Source: Bacteroidota bacterium
GTDB lineage: Bacteria; Bacteroidota; Bacteroidia; Chitinophagales; Chitinophagaceae
NCBI GenBank assembly: GCA_005800655.1
Contig: SYEV01000087.1
Location: forward strand, 1 to 64,000
Direction of reading: 5' to 3'
Length of the DNA stretch: 64,000 nucleotides
Under the pieces are notes generated by a model. The model ran no database searches. It saw only the letters and a program-made list of their open reading frames with translations, and was not told the DNA's origin. Each line of letters starts with the position of its first letter. Within the stretch, counting starts at the first letter, position 1. Below, in pieces: positions 9,840-20,047 of this stretch. Position numbers and translations under genes: made by a program.

Positions 9840-11999
9840 TTACTGCACTAAATTCAATTCATCTACAATATGTTTCGCACCGCCTAATTTATCGATGCAC
9901 CATAAAACATAACGCACATCTACACAAATAGTACGATTCAATTCTGAATCAAAAGCAATCTTATGACTTAGTGCTTCATAGTTGCCATCAAAAGCTAAGC
10001 CGATTAAATTTCCATTAGCATCTAATACAGGCGAGCCTGAATTACCGCCAGTGATATCATTGGTCGTTATAAATGAGACAACCACATCGCCAATTTTTTT
10101 ATCTGCATAAGGACCGTAATCTTTTGCTTTGTATAAATCTAAAAATTTGCTTGGCAAATCAAATTCATAATCACCTTTCACATACTTAGATGCAACGCCA
10201 CTTAAAGTGCAATAAAAATCATATTTAACTGCATCCTTGGGATTGTAACTTTTTATATTACCATAGGAAACGCGCATGGTAAAATTAGCATCAGGATAAG
10301 TGCTATTCATTTTTGTTGGATTCATTTCAAATAAACCTTTCAAATACAAACGACCTAAATCAGAAGTTTTATTCATAAACGCCGCGTATTTAGGCGTTAC
10401 TGTAGATGTATAATTTACAATAAATGATTTGGCAGCATTAAATGCTGGATCATTTTTTAAAACGTCTATGCTTGGTTTGTCTGTAAACGCTTTCCACTTG
10501 GTATCATCAAAAGCCATGGTGTTTGCAAATACATCGGCTGCAAATAATTTGTATGGATTTTGATCAATATCATTATAGTTTTTAAATAAATCTTCGTAAA
10601 AGCCTTTAGGGTGCTGGCTTTTATCAACATCACCATAAAACATAGCAACTGCTGAAGCTAAAATACTTTGGTCACTTTTTTTATTTTCATCCGCTAAGAA
10701 TACTATTCTTGATTTAGTTGCAGCTTCCATTACTTTACTAATATCATCTGCTTTTACATTTGGATTGGATAACATAGCTTCAACACTTAGCCAACTACTT
10801 GCATAAGCCATTAACGGGCTACCCATAATACCTTCATTAATATATTGACGGTGCTTTGCATACGGCGTCCAACTTGCATAGCTTGATGCGTAATCATTAA
10901 AAATATTTTCATAGGCAGGCTTGCCCTTAGCCCAATCATTAAAAGTTGCTTCTACTTTTTGTTTTTGTCCGTAGATGTCAAACTTTAATAGTTGCTTTGT
11001 TTCACCATCAAAAAATTTCCAGTAGTTAGCAATGCTCGCGTAATTACTTGCTAATTGTAATTTGACTGCTGCACTTTTTTTCATTTCAGCAAACATAAAT
11101 TTTAAACGCATGTCACGCAATTTCACTAAAGTTGGACTGGTGATGTCTGTCGCTAATTTTACACCGAAAGAAGTTTCATATCTATTGGTGCCGCCTGGAT
11201 AACCATAAATCATACTATAGTCCCCATCTTTAAATCCCTTGATGCTCACAGGTAAATAATATTTAGGTTTGAAGGGAACATTATCCGCGCTGTACTTGGC
11301 GGGCTTTCCTTCCTTATTCATATAAACACGAAAAACCGAAAAATCACCCGTATGTCTTGGCCACTCCCAGTTGTCTGTATCACCGCCAAATTTTCCAATA
11401 CTTTCAGGTGGGTTACCAACTAAGCGAATATCCTTATATACATCATAAACAAATAAAAAGAACTGATTTCCTTTAAACATGCTCGCTACGACCGCGTCCT
11501 TATATTCATCACTACCAACAACCTCCTTAATGATCTCACCCATTACCTTGGCATATTTTTGCGCGCGCTCAGCACCTTGTGATTCCCCTAAAGCTGCCAA
11601 TACCTTAGTAGATACATCTTCAATTCGATTTAAAAATTTAACAGAGAGATTACTTGAAATTTCTTTGGATTTATCGCTTGCCCAAAAGCCATCTTGTAAA
11701 TAATTGTTTTGAGTAGAACTAGCAGCTGCAATCGCACTATAACCACAATGATGATTGGTAAAAATTAATCCTTGATCAGATACAATTTCACCGGTACAGC
11801 CACCGCCAAAAATAATAATCGCATCCTTGATACTTGACTTATTGATACTATATAATTGTTCTGGTTTTAATTTTAAGCCACGTTTAACCATATCATTATA
11901 CACTTGTTGCCCTAATAACATGGGCAACCACATGCCTTCATCAGCATAACTGCGAAATAGTGTAAGCACAAGCGCTAGGGAAATAAAAATTTTTTTCAT
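9840..11999 (-). CDS. S46 family dipeptidyl peptidase, DPP7-like
   Basis: A 719-residue exported serine peptidase with signal peptide (cleavage near AD at 19-20), the usual S46 length. The chymotrypsin-like triad is visible: the NHHCGY motif at residues 82-87, an Asp within the conserved DNWEWPRHTGDF block, and Ser654 in TGGNSGSPV. S46 enzymes remove dipeptides from peptide N-termini in the periplasm of Bacteroidota. The residue 18 after the catalytic Ser is Gly672; in Porphyromonas gingivalis enzymes this position is Gly in DPP7 (hydrophobic P1) and Arg in DPP11 (acidic P1), so a DPP7-like preference is inferred. It precedes the sialidase gene in the opposite order, on the same strand. Confidence 0.92.
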   Translation of the reverse strand: MKKIFISLALVLTLFRSYADEGMWLPMLLGQQVYNDMVKRGLKLKPEQLYSINKSSIKDAIIIFGGGCTGEIVSDQGLIFTNHHCGYSAIAAASSTQNNYLQDGFWASDKSKEISSNLSVKFLNRIEDVSTKVLAALGESQGAERAQKYAKVMGEIIKEVVGSDEYKDAVVASMFKGNQFFLFVYDVYKDIRLVGNPPESIGKFGGDTDNWEWPRHTGDFSVFRVYMNKEGKPAKYSADNVPFKPKYYLPVSIKGFKDGDYSMIYGYPGGTNRYETSFGVKLATDITSPTLVKLRDMRLKFMFAEMKKSAAVKLQLASNYASIANYWKFFDGETKQLLKFDIYGQKQKVEATFNDWAKGKPAYENIFNDYASSYASWTPYAKHRQYINEGIMGSPLMAYASSWLSVEAMLSNPNVKADDISKVMEAATKSRIVFLADENKKSDQSILASAVAMFYGDVDKSQHPKGFYEDLFKNYNDIDQNPYKLFAADVFANTMAFDDTKWKAFTDKPSIDVLKNDPAFNAAKSFIVNYTSTVTPKYAAFMNKTSDLGRLYLKGLFEMNPTKMNSTYPDANFTMRVSYGNIKSYNPKDAVKYDFYCTLSGVASKYVKGDYEFDLPSKFLDLYKAKDYGPYADKKIGDVVVSFITTNDITGGNSGSPVLDANGNLIGLAFDGNYEALSHKIAFDSELNRTICVDVRYVLWCIDKLGGAKHIVDELNLVQ

Positions 12000-12073
12000 A
12001 ATTGATTGTATTATAAGAGCAATTTAAATAAAATAATTAGGTTGGGGTATGATATTAGTTGGAATTTACTCAT

Positions 12074-13264
12074 CTACCTCCCTTTTGTTGATTTTTTCCA
12101 GTTTATAGTGGTAAAGACAATTTTACTATAATTATCCTTTTCATATAAAATCCCAATTTGTTGCTTGTTGGCCAATACAAGATCCGAATATGCTGAATTA
12201 TTGCTCATCATTTTTGGATCAGTCGCATTATCAACGATCCAATTTTTTATCCATGTTTTTCCTTCATCAAAACTAATACGCAAAGTTAAATTATTTCTAT
12301 TTTTAGCATCTGCCGCATTTGAAAAAGCAAGTATTTGTTTCTTATTTTTTACGCCAATATTTAAAATGCTTCCTTCACAAACGGGGTCGGGAAGTTGCTG
12401 ATCAAAATAGCTTGTATCCCAGGAAGCGCCGCCATTTGAGCTAATCGCCACTATGCGTAATCGAATATCACCTTTTTGATTTCTTGCATTAAGCATCATT
12501 CTATTATTTGAAAGTTCTGCGGCAGTTGATTCGTTGCTACCAGGTAAATGTAATTTTTCGCTTAACTTAAATGTAGCTCCGTGATCATCCGAATAAAAAC
12601 TGTGCGCAAAATAGTCCTCCCCTTGCTTTTGTGGTGCCCCTGCAGAATGATTTGCTGGAATAAAAATACGACCCTTATATAAACCAGTGGAAACCTGTAA
12701 TGCATGACCTGGTGTGTTTGCATAATGTCTCCAATCTTCTTTAAAATTATATAAAGGATTGGCTGTTGGTTGCATGGGTCGATGTGTTTGCGTAGTGATA
12801 TTTACACCAGCACTCCAAGTGAATCCATTATCAAGGGAGGTTTTATACCACACTTCTCTTACACCCTTGCCATTTCTTATTTCACTTTCATGATTATTTC
12901 CAGTGTTATAAAATAAAAATAATCTTCCTTTAGGATAAGCTGGATCATTCATGTCAAACACTGGCGCAGGATTGCCTACCTGTAATGAATCGTAAGTTGC
13001 AATTATATTGATCGCCGACCATGTTTTACCATGATCTGAACTACGCTTCATTACAATATCAATATCACCAAAGTCTCCAGATGAGTTCACCCTTCCTTCA
13101 CAAAAAGCCAACAAATCATTACTAGGAGTTTTAATTATGGCTGGTATTCGAAAGCTTTTATACCCCTCCGTGCCTGAAATAAAAACCGGAGTATTTATTT
13201 GTTGTGAAAATCCACTGTTTCCACAAAAAAATAAAATATAAAATAGTATATTGATTTTTTTCAT
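12074..13264 (-). CDS. Exo-alpha-sialidase, GH33-like
   Basis: A 396-residue exported six-bladed propeller enzyme with signal peptide ending NSGFSQ. It has the FRIP arginine motif (YKSFRIPAIIKT, about residue 38) and five Asp boxes: SSDHGKTW, SLDNGFTW, SDDHGATF, SSNGGASW and SFDEGKTW. GH33 enzymes release terminal sialic acids from glycoconjugates. The EGRVNSSGDFGDID segment and a Tyr near the C-terminus fit the catalytic layout. It lies upstream of the S46 peptidase gene with a 74-base gap and could share its transcript. No sialic-acid catabolic genes are nearby. Confidence 0.88.
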   Translation of the reverse strand: MKKINILFYILFFCGNSGFSQQINTPVFISGTEGYKSFRIPAIIKTPSNDLLAFCEGRVNSSGDFGDIDIVMKRSSDHGKTWSAINIIATYDSLQVGNPAPVFDMNDPAYPKGRLFLFYNTGNNHESEIRNGKGVREVWYKTSLDNGFTWSAGVNITTQTHRPMQPTANPLYNFKEDWRHYANTPGHALQVSTGLYKGRIFIPANHSAGAPQKQGEDYFAHSFYSDDHGATFKLSEKLHLPGSNESTAAELSNNRMMLNARNQKGDIRLRIVAISSNGGASWDTSYFDQQLPDPVCEGSILNIGVKNKKQILAFSNAADAKNRNNLTLRISFDEGKTWIKNWIVDNATDPKMMSNNSAYSDLVLANKQQIGILYEKDNYSKIVFTTINWKKSTKGR

Positions 13265-13360
13265 TTGAACTAAACGATTTAAGTATGATAAAAATATAGT
13301 AAATTTAAATAGTAAAATAGATTGCGGTTTTTTAATGTTTTAAAATCGTTCGTTAATATA

Positions 13361-13368
13361 TAAATTTG
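13361..13368 (+). promoter_or_regulatory. TAnnTTTG -7 element of the GNAT gene
   Basis: TAAATTTG fits the Bacteroidota -7 consensus, 13 bases before the ATG at 13382. Confidence 0.4.
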
Positions 13369-13381
13369 ATTTTTCCTTCTC

Positions 13382-13894
13382 ATGAACTTACAACCCACCG
13401 ATTTAAAAAACAACATTGTTTGGCTAGAACCCTTGAAGCAAGCTCATTTTGAGGAGCTGTACCTGGTTGCTTCCGATCCATTAATTTGGGAACAACATCC
13501 CAATCCAGACAGATATAAATTGGACGCTTTTACCAACTATTTTAAAGGAGCGATGGAATCAGGTGGTGCATTTATAATTAGAGATACATTAAGTGGCGAA
13601 GCATTGGGTTCCAGTCGCTATTGCGCATACGACGCAGCTAATAAAGAAATTCAAATTGGTTATACTTTTTTTGCAAGAAGTTGTTGGGGGAAGTCCATCA
13701 ATAAAGAAGTAAAAACATTAATGCTTAACCATGCATTTAATTATGTAGATAAAGTGGCTTTTTATGTAGGGGCTAACAACATTCGATCGCAAAAAGCAAT
13801 GGAACGGATTGGTGGTATTAAAATTCGGGAGGAGGTAGTTGCTTATTTTGGAGAGCCTGATAGATTAAATTTTAGGTATGAAATTAACAAGTGA
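13382..13894 (+). CDS. GNAT family N-acetyltransferase (RimJ/RimL-like)
   Basis: A 170-residue cytoplasmic protein with the acetyl-CoA N-acyltransferase fold of the RimJ/RimL type: early VWLEPLKQAHFEELY, the central strand GEALGSSRYCAYDAANKEIQIGYTF written as separate beta strands, and ANNIRSQKAMERIGG, the helix usual near the CoA site. It should acetylate an amine on a small molecule or protein N-terminus; the acceptor is unknown. It is 33 bases upstream of the second sulfatase gene, but that link is probably only positional. Confidence 0.85.
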   Translation: MNLQPTDLKNNIVWLEPLKQAHFEELYLVASDPLIWEQHPNPDRYKLDAFTNYFKGAMESGGAFIIRDTLSGEALGSSRYCAYDAANKEIQIGYTFFARSCWGKSINKEVKTLMLNHAFNYVDKVAFYVGANNIRSQKAMERIGGIKIREEVVAYFGEPDRLNFRYEINK

Positions 13895-13927
13895 TTCTGT
13901 TTTGAAAAATGATTTTATAGTACACTA

Positions 13928-15289
13928 ATGATAAAAAAGTTTCCATTTTTTCTATTTTGTTTTTTGTATTATTTGACAGCTATACATGCACAAAATAAAA
14001 AACCAAATATTCTCATCATCTTAACCGATGACCAAGGATATCATGATGTTTCCTATTACGGTACAAAAGATATTCGAACACCTAATATTGATGCAATTCG
14101 CAATGCAGGTATGCGATTCGATTATTTTTATAGCAATTCCCCGGTATGTGCACCAACAAGGGCTTCACTGATGTCGGGCAGATTTCCCGATTTGGTGGGA
14201 GTTCCGGGATTAATCAGATCCACACCCGATAATAATTGGGGCTACTTGCAACCAGGTACTATTTTATTACCACAAGCATTAAAACAAGCGGGATATCGCA
14301 CTGCGCATATTGGTAAATGGAATTTAGGATTAGAATCACCCAACCTTCCCAATGAAAAAGGATTTGATTTGTTTCATGGTTGGTTGGAGGATATGATGGA
14401 TGATTATTGGACCCACTTACGGCATGGGAAAAATTTCATGCGCTTAAACAAAGAACCGATTGAACCCGTAGGACACGCAACAGAACTATTTACACAGTGG
14501 TCCATTGATTATTTTAAAAAACAAGTCGGTGAAAAAAATCCATTTTTTTTATACTTATCCTATAATGCGCCGCACTTCCCTGTATCTCCGCCAACAGCGT
14601 GGTTACAAAAAGTGAAGCAAAGAGAACCGCAAGTTTCAGAAACAAGAGCTAAGCTAGTAGCCTTTATTGAACATATGGATGATAATATTGGTAAAGTAAT
14701 TGCATCATTAAAAGCCAATGGCCAATATGAAAATACCATCATCTTATTTTTAAGTGATAATGGTGGTCACCTACCCAGTGAGTCAAATAATGGTGATTTG
14801 CGCGATGGAAAACAAAGTATGTATGAGGGTGGATTAAGAGTTCCTACTGTAATCAGTTGGCCTAAAATGATTAAAGCGGGTAGCGTATCGGCACAAGTAA
14901 ATTTAACAATGGATATATACCCCACATTATTAGAAATTGCAGGGGTTCCTATCAAACATAAAATTGAAGGAAGAAGTTTTTTGTATACATTAATAAGTGA
15001 AAAAAATACAACTACCAGTGTTGATGAAAATAGAGTGCTTTATTTTACCCGAAGAGAAGGTGGCATGGAATATGGTGGTAAGGCATATCACGCAATTCGA
15101 CAAGGTGATTGGAAATTGTTACAAAATAATCCCTATCAGCCCTTGGAGTTATATCATCTTAAGCTAGATCCTGAGGAAAGAAATAATTTAATAAAACAAG
15201 AGCCTAAAATTGTAGAAAAATTGAACGCTTTATTATTAAAGCAAATTCAGGAAAGTGGTAAAGTGCCTTGGCAAAAGCAAAACAGATAG
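13928..15289 (+). CDS. Secreted sulfatase (CAPTR active site)
   Basis: A 453-residue exported enzyme with signal peptide ending AIHAQ. The metal-binding LTDDQGYHD (Asp34-Asp35) and the canonical signature CAPTRASLMSG with formylglycine Cys74 are intact, as are HIGKWNLG and LSDNGGHLPSE. It belongs to the S1 sulfatases. Its substrate is probably a sulfated polysaccharide. Its spacing of 85 bases to the cytochrome genes downstream suggests it may open a transcript reaching 21523. Overall identity to the sulfatase at 8014 looks low apart from motifs, so the two probably cut different linkages. Confidence 0.9.
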   Translation: MIKKFPFFLFCFLYYLTAIHAQNKKPNILIILTDDQGYHDVSYYGTKDIRTPNIDAIRNAGMRFDYFYSNSPVCAPTRASLMSGRFPDLVGVPGLIRSTPDNNWGYLQPGTILLPQALKQAGYRTAHIGKWNLGLESPNLPNEKGFDLFHGWLEDMMDDYWTHLRHGKNFMRLNKEPIEPVGHATELFTQWSIDYFKKQVGEKNPFFLYLSYNAPHFPVSPPTAWLQKVKQREPQVSETRAKLVAFIEHMDDNIGKVIASLKANGQYENTIILFLSDNGGHLPSESNNGDLRDGKQSMYEGGLRVPTVISWPKMIKAGSVSAQVNLTMDIYPTLLEIAGVPIKHKIEGRSFLYTLISEKNTTTSVDENRVLYFTRREGGMEYGGKAYHAIRQGDWKLLQNNPYQPLELYHLKLDPEERNNLIKQEPKIVEKLNALLLKQIQESGKVPWQKQNR

Positions 15290-15373
15290 CAATCCCCTAT
15301 TAAATTTTGATGCCTACTAATTAATAGTTAAATTGCTATACGCTAGATTGCTATTTATTTCTATCTAAATCAT

Positions 15374-16831
15374 ATGCTTGAATTCATAGGTCACTTACAT
15401 CCTGTCATTGTGCATTTGCCCATTGGTATTTTGCTATTGGGTGTTTTGATGATGGTTTACCAACATTATACTAAGGTTGATTTACGCACTCCTATTTCAT
15501 TGGCTTTTTTGGTTGGGAGTATAAGCGCCGTGATGGCTTGTATTGCAGGATGGATTTTATCCAACTCCGGCGAATATGATGCGTTATTAGTTCAAAAACA
15601 TCAGTGGACCGGGATTAGCACTGCAGTTATAGGATTACTAGTTTATTTCTTAAAGCAATACCGAAAATTATTAGCTGTCATATTAACCCTACTTCTTTTT
15701 ATTACAGGTCACTATGGTGGTACATTGACGCACGGAGAAAATTATTTATTTAACTCCAATGAAAATTCCAACACGAGCCAGGTTGACACTATAAAAGTGG
15801 AAGCAAAAAAAATTACTCAAAAAATTTCAAATGGAGCTGATTCCTTAACCATTGAAACACATAATGTTTATAAAGAACAAGTTGCGCCAATCTTAAAATT
15901 GAGATGTTATAATTGTCACGCTGCACTAAAACAGAAAAATGGGTTAAGATTGGATGGAGAAATGTTCATCAAAAAGGGTGGAAAAAACGGAAAGATATTT
16001 GTCGCGGGTAATACTTACAAAAGTCCACTATATACAAGCTTAGTATTGCCAATTGATGATGAAAAACATATGCCGCCGAAAGGAAAACATCAGTTAAGTC
16101 AAAATGAAATTTTAATCATTGAACGCTGGATAAAATCCGGCGCCTCTTTCGAGGACATTATTGACACTATTTCCAATAACGAATTGTTTAAAAATGTTGC
16201 ATCCCAAAATACCATTACGGATAAAAATATTTTAGCTACTCCAGCAAAAGTAAATAGTGAAATAACAGAAACAAAAAAGCAGGAGATTGAAAATAATAAT
16301 AGTATAAAAAGTTCCGTAAAAATTATAAACCTACCAAATCCTGCACCCATAAGCCCCGCGATCATTGAAGATTTCAAAGAAGAAAATATTATTTTAACCA
16401 ATATCGCAGAAGGTTCCAATTTTGTTATAGCCAATTTTGTTAATGTAGTTCCCTTTAATAATTCTAGCTTACAAGCATTGAAAAATATTAATGCACAGTT
16501 AGTAACATTAAAATTGACCAACTTACCTATCAATGATAATGATATAAAAATAGTTGCGGATTTAAAAAATATTAAAAAGTTGAATGTTGAAAACACTTTG
16601 ATCACGGATAATGGGTTGGACTATATAAAGCAATTGTCACAATTGGAACAGCTTAACCTTTATGGTACGAATATTTCAGATGAAGGGCTTATGCAATTAG
16701 CTACATTAAAAAACTTATCTGTGCTTTATTTATGGAAAACTAAAGTAACTTTAAATGGGATTGAACAGTTTAAAAAATTAAATCCGAAAGTAACTATCGA
16801 AATAGGAGATTTTAAATTTCAGAAAAAATGA
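15374..16831 (+). CDS. DUF2231 membrane / planctomycete-type cytochrome c / leucine-rich repeat protein
   Basis: A 485-residue inner-membrane protein. The first 120 residues hold four hydrophobic helices of the DUF2231 type (EFIGHLHPVIVHLPIGILLL). Next comes a PSCyt1-like cytochrome domain with one heme site, CYNCH near residue 178, followed by KNGLRLDGE and a distal HMPPKGKHQLS segment supplying a possible axial Met. The last 110 residues are leucine-rich repeats. Such proteins are common in Planctomycetes and some Bacteroidota next to DUF1549/DUF1553 genes, as here: its stop overlaps the next start by four bases. An electron-transfer or scaffold role is inferred. Confidence 0.85.
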   Translation: MLEFIGHLHPVIVHLPIGILLLGVLMMVYQHYTKVDLRTPISLAFLVGSISAVMACIAGWILSNSGEYDALLVQKHQWTGISTAVIGLLVYFLKQYRKLLAVILTLLLFITGHYGGTLTHGENYLFNSNENSNTSQVDTIKVEAKKITQKISNGADSLTIETHNVYKEQVAPILKLRCYNCHAALKQKNGLRLDGEMFIKKGGKNGKIFVAGNTYKSPLYTSLVLPIDDEKHMPPKGKHQLSQNEILIIERWIKSGASFEDIIDTISNNELFKNVASQNTITDKNILATPAKVNSEITETKKQEIENNNSIKSSVKIINLPNPAPISPAIIEDFKEENIILTNIAEGSNFVIANFVNVVPFNNSSLQALKNINAQLVTLKLTNLPINDNDIKIVADLKNIKKLNVENTLITDNGLDYIKQLSQLEQLNLYGTNISDEGLMQLATLKNLSVLYLWKTKVTLNGIEQFKKLNPKVTIEIGDFKFQKK

Positions 16832-19800
16832 AGAAATATTATTTATTAATTGGTTTTATTGGTGTTTTTTTTGCATTTAAAAACATATCCAAATTACCCG
16901 AGGATGTAAATGCGGCGTATCTTAAATTACCTTCCGTCATTGACTATAATGAACATGTAAAACCAATTTTATCAGATAAATGTTTTTCTTGTCATGGACC
17001 AGATAAGGCAAAACAAAAAGCAGGGCTTAGATTAGATATGGAGGCGTCGGCTTATGGACCCTTGCCTGAAAGCCCTGGGAAATTTGCCATTGTGCCGGGT
17101 AATTTAAATAAGAGTGAGCTTTACCACCGCATTTTATCTTCCGATCCTAGTTACATAATGCCGGATCCAAAATCTCATTTAACCTTAGATGCAAAGGAAA
17201 AAGCAATACTTATAAAGTGGATTGAAATGGGTGCCATATATAAGCCACACTGGGCATTTGTTGCACCAGAGAAGAAGGCGATTCCTGATCTCTTTAATTT
17301 ACAGGTGAATAATCCCATTGATAATTTTGTATTTAGTCGATTACAACAAGAAGGTTTACAGCCTAGCCCTCAGGCGTCTAAAGAAATTTTATTAAGAAGG
17401 CTTTCCTTGGATTTGACCGGTCTTCCGCCGACCGTTGATGAAATAGACCAATTCTTAAACGACCAAAGCGCAAATGCTTACGAAAAACAAGTAGACCGTT
17501 TATTAAGCTCACCGCATTATGGTGAAAAAATGGCGACCCAATGGTTGGACCTAGCCCGCTTCGCTGATTCCTACGGTTACACCGTGGATAGAACCAGGGA
17601 TATGTCGGTTTATCGCGATTGGGTTATTGGTGCTTTCAATGAAAACATGTCTTATAAAAATTTCATCCATTATCAACTAGCGGGTGATTTAATGCCTTCG
17701 CCTACCAAGGATATGATTATTGCAACTGCGTTTAATCGCAATCATCCACAAAATCAGGAAGGTGGAATTATTGAAGAAGAATTTCAAACAGAATATGTGA
17801 TGGATCGTACCAATACTTTTGGAGAAGCGTTTTTATCCATATCGGTGGGTTGTGCAAGATGTCATGATCATAAGTATGATCCGGTTTCACAGGAAAATTA
17901 TTATGAGCTGTATAGTTTTTTTAATAATGTACGCGAGGCAGGACAGATCTCTTGGAATGATGATATGCCAACACCCACATTAATGCTTCCTACGGTAGCA
18001 CAAGAAAAAACTATTCAATATATTAATTCATTGGTTAAAGAAAAAGAAACGCAATTAAAATTGAGCTACGAAAATGCATCCAATGAATTTAATGAATGGA
18101 TACAACAAGAAAAATATAAAACAATATCAAGCAAGGGCGTCCCGGTTGAAAATTTACAAGGCTTTTTTAGTTTTGAAGATTCATTAAAAAATAGTGTCAA
18201 CAATAGTAAAACAGCCATTTTACGTCGCGATTGGGATACAAAAAGTGAACCATTGGAATTTGAAAAAAATGGGAATGGACAAAGTTTATATTTAAATGGT
18301 GATGCCTATTTGGATTTAAAAGAAGTGGGCGTTTTCAGAAAATCGGAGCCTTTTACCATTGGCCTATGGATAACTATTCCTAAGGAAGTGAAGGAGGGTG
18401 TTATTTTTCATAAAAGCAATGCAGAAAGGTTGTATAATTTCAAAGGTTATCATGTTTATTTAAAAAATAATCGACTTGAAATGACAATGGCACATACTGC
18501 ACCTTCCAATGCCATTACAAAACTGTCTTTAACGGATGTGCCCCGTAATCAATGGATACAACTCACTATGACCTATGATGGATCTTCTACCGCAAAAGGT
18601 TTGAATTTATTTATTGATGGCGCGCCATTAAAAATGGAAACACAGATTGATCAATTATATAAAGACATTGTATTTTTTTCAAAGGATGAACCAGGATTAC
18701 AAATTGGAGCCTGGTATCGTGGATTTGGTGTTAAGGGCGGAAAGCTAGATGATGTATCTGTATATAACCGAGCTTTAACTCCTTTTGAAATAAAAGTATT
18801 GGCAAAAAAAGCGAATTGGGATTTAATTACAAAAAAAATCAGCACCGAATTAAGCAACGAGGATATTGCCGTTTTAAAAGAATATTATAACTCAGTAGTG
18901 AATGTAGGTATTAAAAACGCAAACCTGGCACTTCAAACACAAAGAAAATTATTAGCAGATTCAACCGAGCATATCAAAGAATTAATGGTGATGCAAGAAA
19001 TGCCACAGCCTAAAAAAACCTTTTTGTTAAACAGGGGACAATATGATGCGCCAACAAAACAAGTATTTCCAAATACACCAGAAAAAATATTACCCTTCTC
19101 TAATCAACTTCCAAAAAACAGATATGGCTTAGCACAGTGGTTAACCGATGCACGTAATCCGCTAACAGCAAGGGTTGCTATCAATCATTTATGGCAAAAC
19201 TTTTTTGGCAAAGGTTTGGTTAAAACAGCAGAGGATTTTGGTAATCAGGGTGAAATGCCTAGTCATTTAAATTTATTGGATTGGTTGGCGATTGAATTGC
19301 GAGACAACAACTGGGATATTAAAAAAATAAATAAGCTCATGGTGATGTCTGCGACTTATCAGCAGGATTCAAAAGCTGGTGGCATGCTTATGGAAAAAGA
19401 TCCAGAAAATAAATTATTAGCAAGAGGTCCATCTATTCGCTTATCCGCTGAAATGATTCGAGACAATGCTTTAGTGGCGAGCGGTCTATTAAATAAAGAG
19501 TTGGGAGGTAAAAGCGTATATCCTTATCAGCCCGAAGGATTGTGGGAAATCAATGGGACCAAATATAATCAGGACAGTACTGATCAGGTATATAGAAGAA
19601 GCCTTTATATTATTTTAAAAAGAACGGTTCCCAATCCAACCCTTGCTAATTTTGATGGTCCTTCTAGGGCTTCTTGTGTAGTACGCAGACAATCCACCAA
19701 TACGCCCTTACAAGCATTGGTTACTTTAAATGATCCTACTTTTGTTGAAGCTGCGAAAGTGATTGGGGAAAGCATCACCAAACAACAAAATACTACAGCA

Positions 19801-20043
19801 GCTATTGGTTTAGCTTACCGACAACTTACCGGCATTACACCTACTTCAAAACAAATCGCATTATTAAGTGCAATGCAACAAAGAGAATACAATAAGTTTA
19901 AAGCTAACCCTACTAAAATAAAAGGATGGATAAATACAGGTTTATATAAAATAAATACAACATTAGATCCTTATTGGGTTGCTGCGAATAGCGTAGTTGC
20001 AAGCACCATATTAAACTCTGATGCAACCATTACTAAAAGATAA
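16828..20043 (+). CDS. PSCyt1/DUF1549/LamG/DUF1553 cytochrome protein
   Basis: A 1071-residue exported protein. After an N-terminal signal it has a PSCyt1 cytochrome domain (CFSCHGPDKAKQ at residue 52), DUF1549 (residues about 160-370, with LRRLSLDLTGLPPT and a second heme-like CARCHDHKYDP at about 342), a laminin-G/concanavalin-like insert (about 440-650, GLWITIPKEV, LFIDGAPL), and DUF1553 (about 760-1040, NPLTARVAINHLWQNFFG, RRSLYIILKRT). It starts inside the previous stop codon and ends 4 bases before the DUF1501 gene. These paired families are typical of planctomycete genomes; enzymatic function is unproven. Confidence 0.9.
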   Translation: MKKYYLLIGFIGVFFAFKNISKLPEDVNAAYLKLPSVIDYNEHVKPILSDKCFSCHGPDKAKQKAGLRLDMEASAYGPLPESPGKFAIVPGNLNKSELYHRILSSDPSYIMPDPKSHLTLDAKEKAILIKWIEMGAIYKPHWAFVAPEKKAIPDLFNLQVNNPIDNFVFSRLQQEGLQPSPQASKEILLRRLSLDLTGLPPTVDEIDQFLNDQSANAYEKQVDRLLSSPHYGEKMATQWLDLARFADSYGYTVDRTRDMSVYRDWVIGAFNENMSYKNFIHYQLAGDLMPSPTKDMIIATAFNRNHPQNQEGGIIEEEFQTEYVMDRTNTFGEAFLSISVGCARCHDHKYDPVSQENYYELYSFFNNVREAGQISWNDDMPTPTLMLPTVAQEKTIQYINSLVKEKETQLKLSYENASNEFNEWIQQEKYKTISSKGVPVENLQGFFSFEDSLKNSVNNSKTAILRRDWDTKSEPLEFEKNGNGQSLYLNGDAYLDLKEVGVFRKSEPFTIGLWITIPKEVKEGVIFHKSNAERLYNFKGYHVYLKNNRLEMTMAHTAPSNAITKLSLTDVPRNQWIQLTMTYDGSSTAKGLNLFIDGAPLKMETQIDQLYKDIVFFSKDEPGLQIGAWYRGFGVKGGKLDDVSVYNRALTPFEIKVLAKKANWDLITKKISTELSNEDIAVLKEYYNSVVNVGIKNANLALQTQRKLLADSTEHIKELMVMQEMPQPKKTFLLNRGQYDAPTKQVFPNTPEKILPFSNQLPKNRYGLAQWLTDARNPLTARVAINHLWQNFFGKGLVKTAEDFGNQGEMPSHLNLLDWLAIELRDNNWDIKKINKLMVMSATYQQDSKAGGMLMEKDPENKLLARGPSIRLSAEMIRDNALVASGLLNKELGGKSVYPYQPEGLWEINGTKYNQDSTDQVYRRSLYIILKRTVPNPTLANFDGPSRASCVVRRQSTNTPLQALVTLNDPTFVEAAKVIGESITKQQNTTAAIGLAYRQLTGITPTSKQIALLSAMQQREYNKFKANPTKIKGWINTGLYKINTTLDPYWVAANSVVASTILNSDATITKR

Positions 20044-20047
20044 GTTT

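Noticed and set aside
15285-15354. Inverted copies GATAGCAATC and GATTGCTAT around the sulfatase stop
   Set aside because: The arms are 51 bases apart, short and AT-rich; no T tract, so a terminator is not supported.
16099-16605. 168-codon open frame antisense to the DUF2231-cytochrome gene
   Set aside because: Phe/Ile/Ser-rich translation typical of the reverse of AT-rich coding sequence; no start context or domain.
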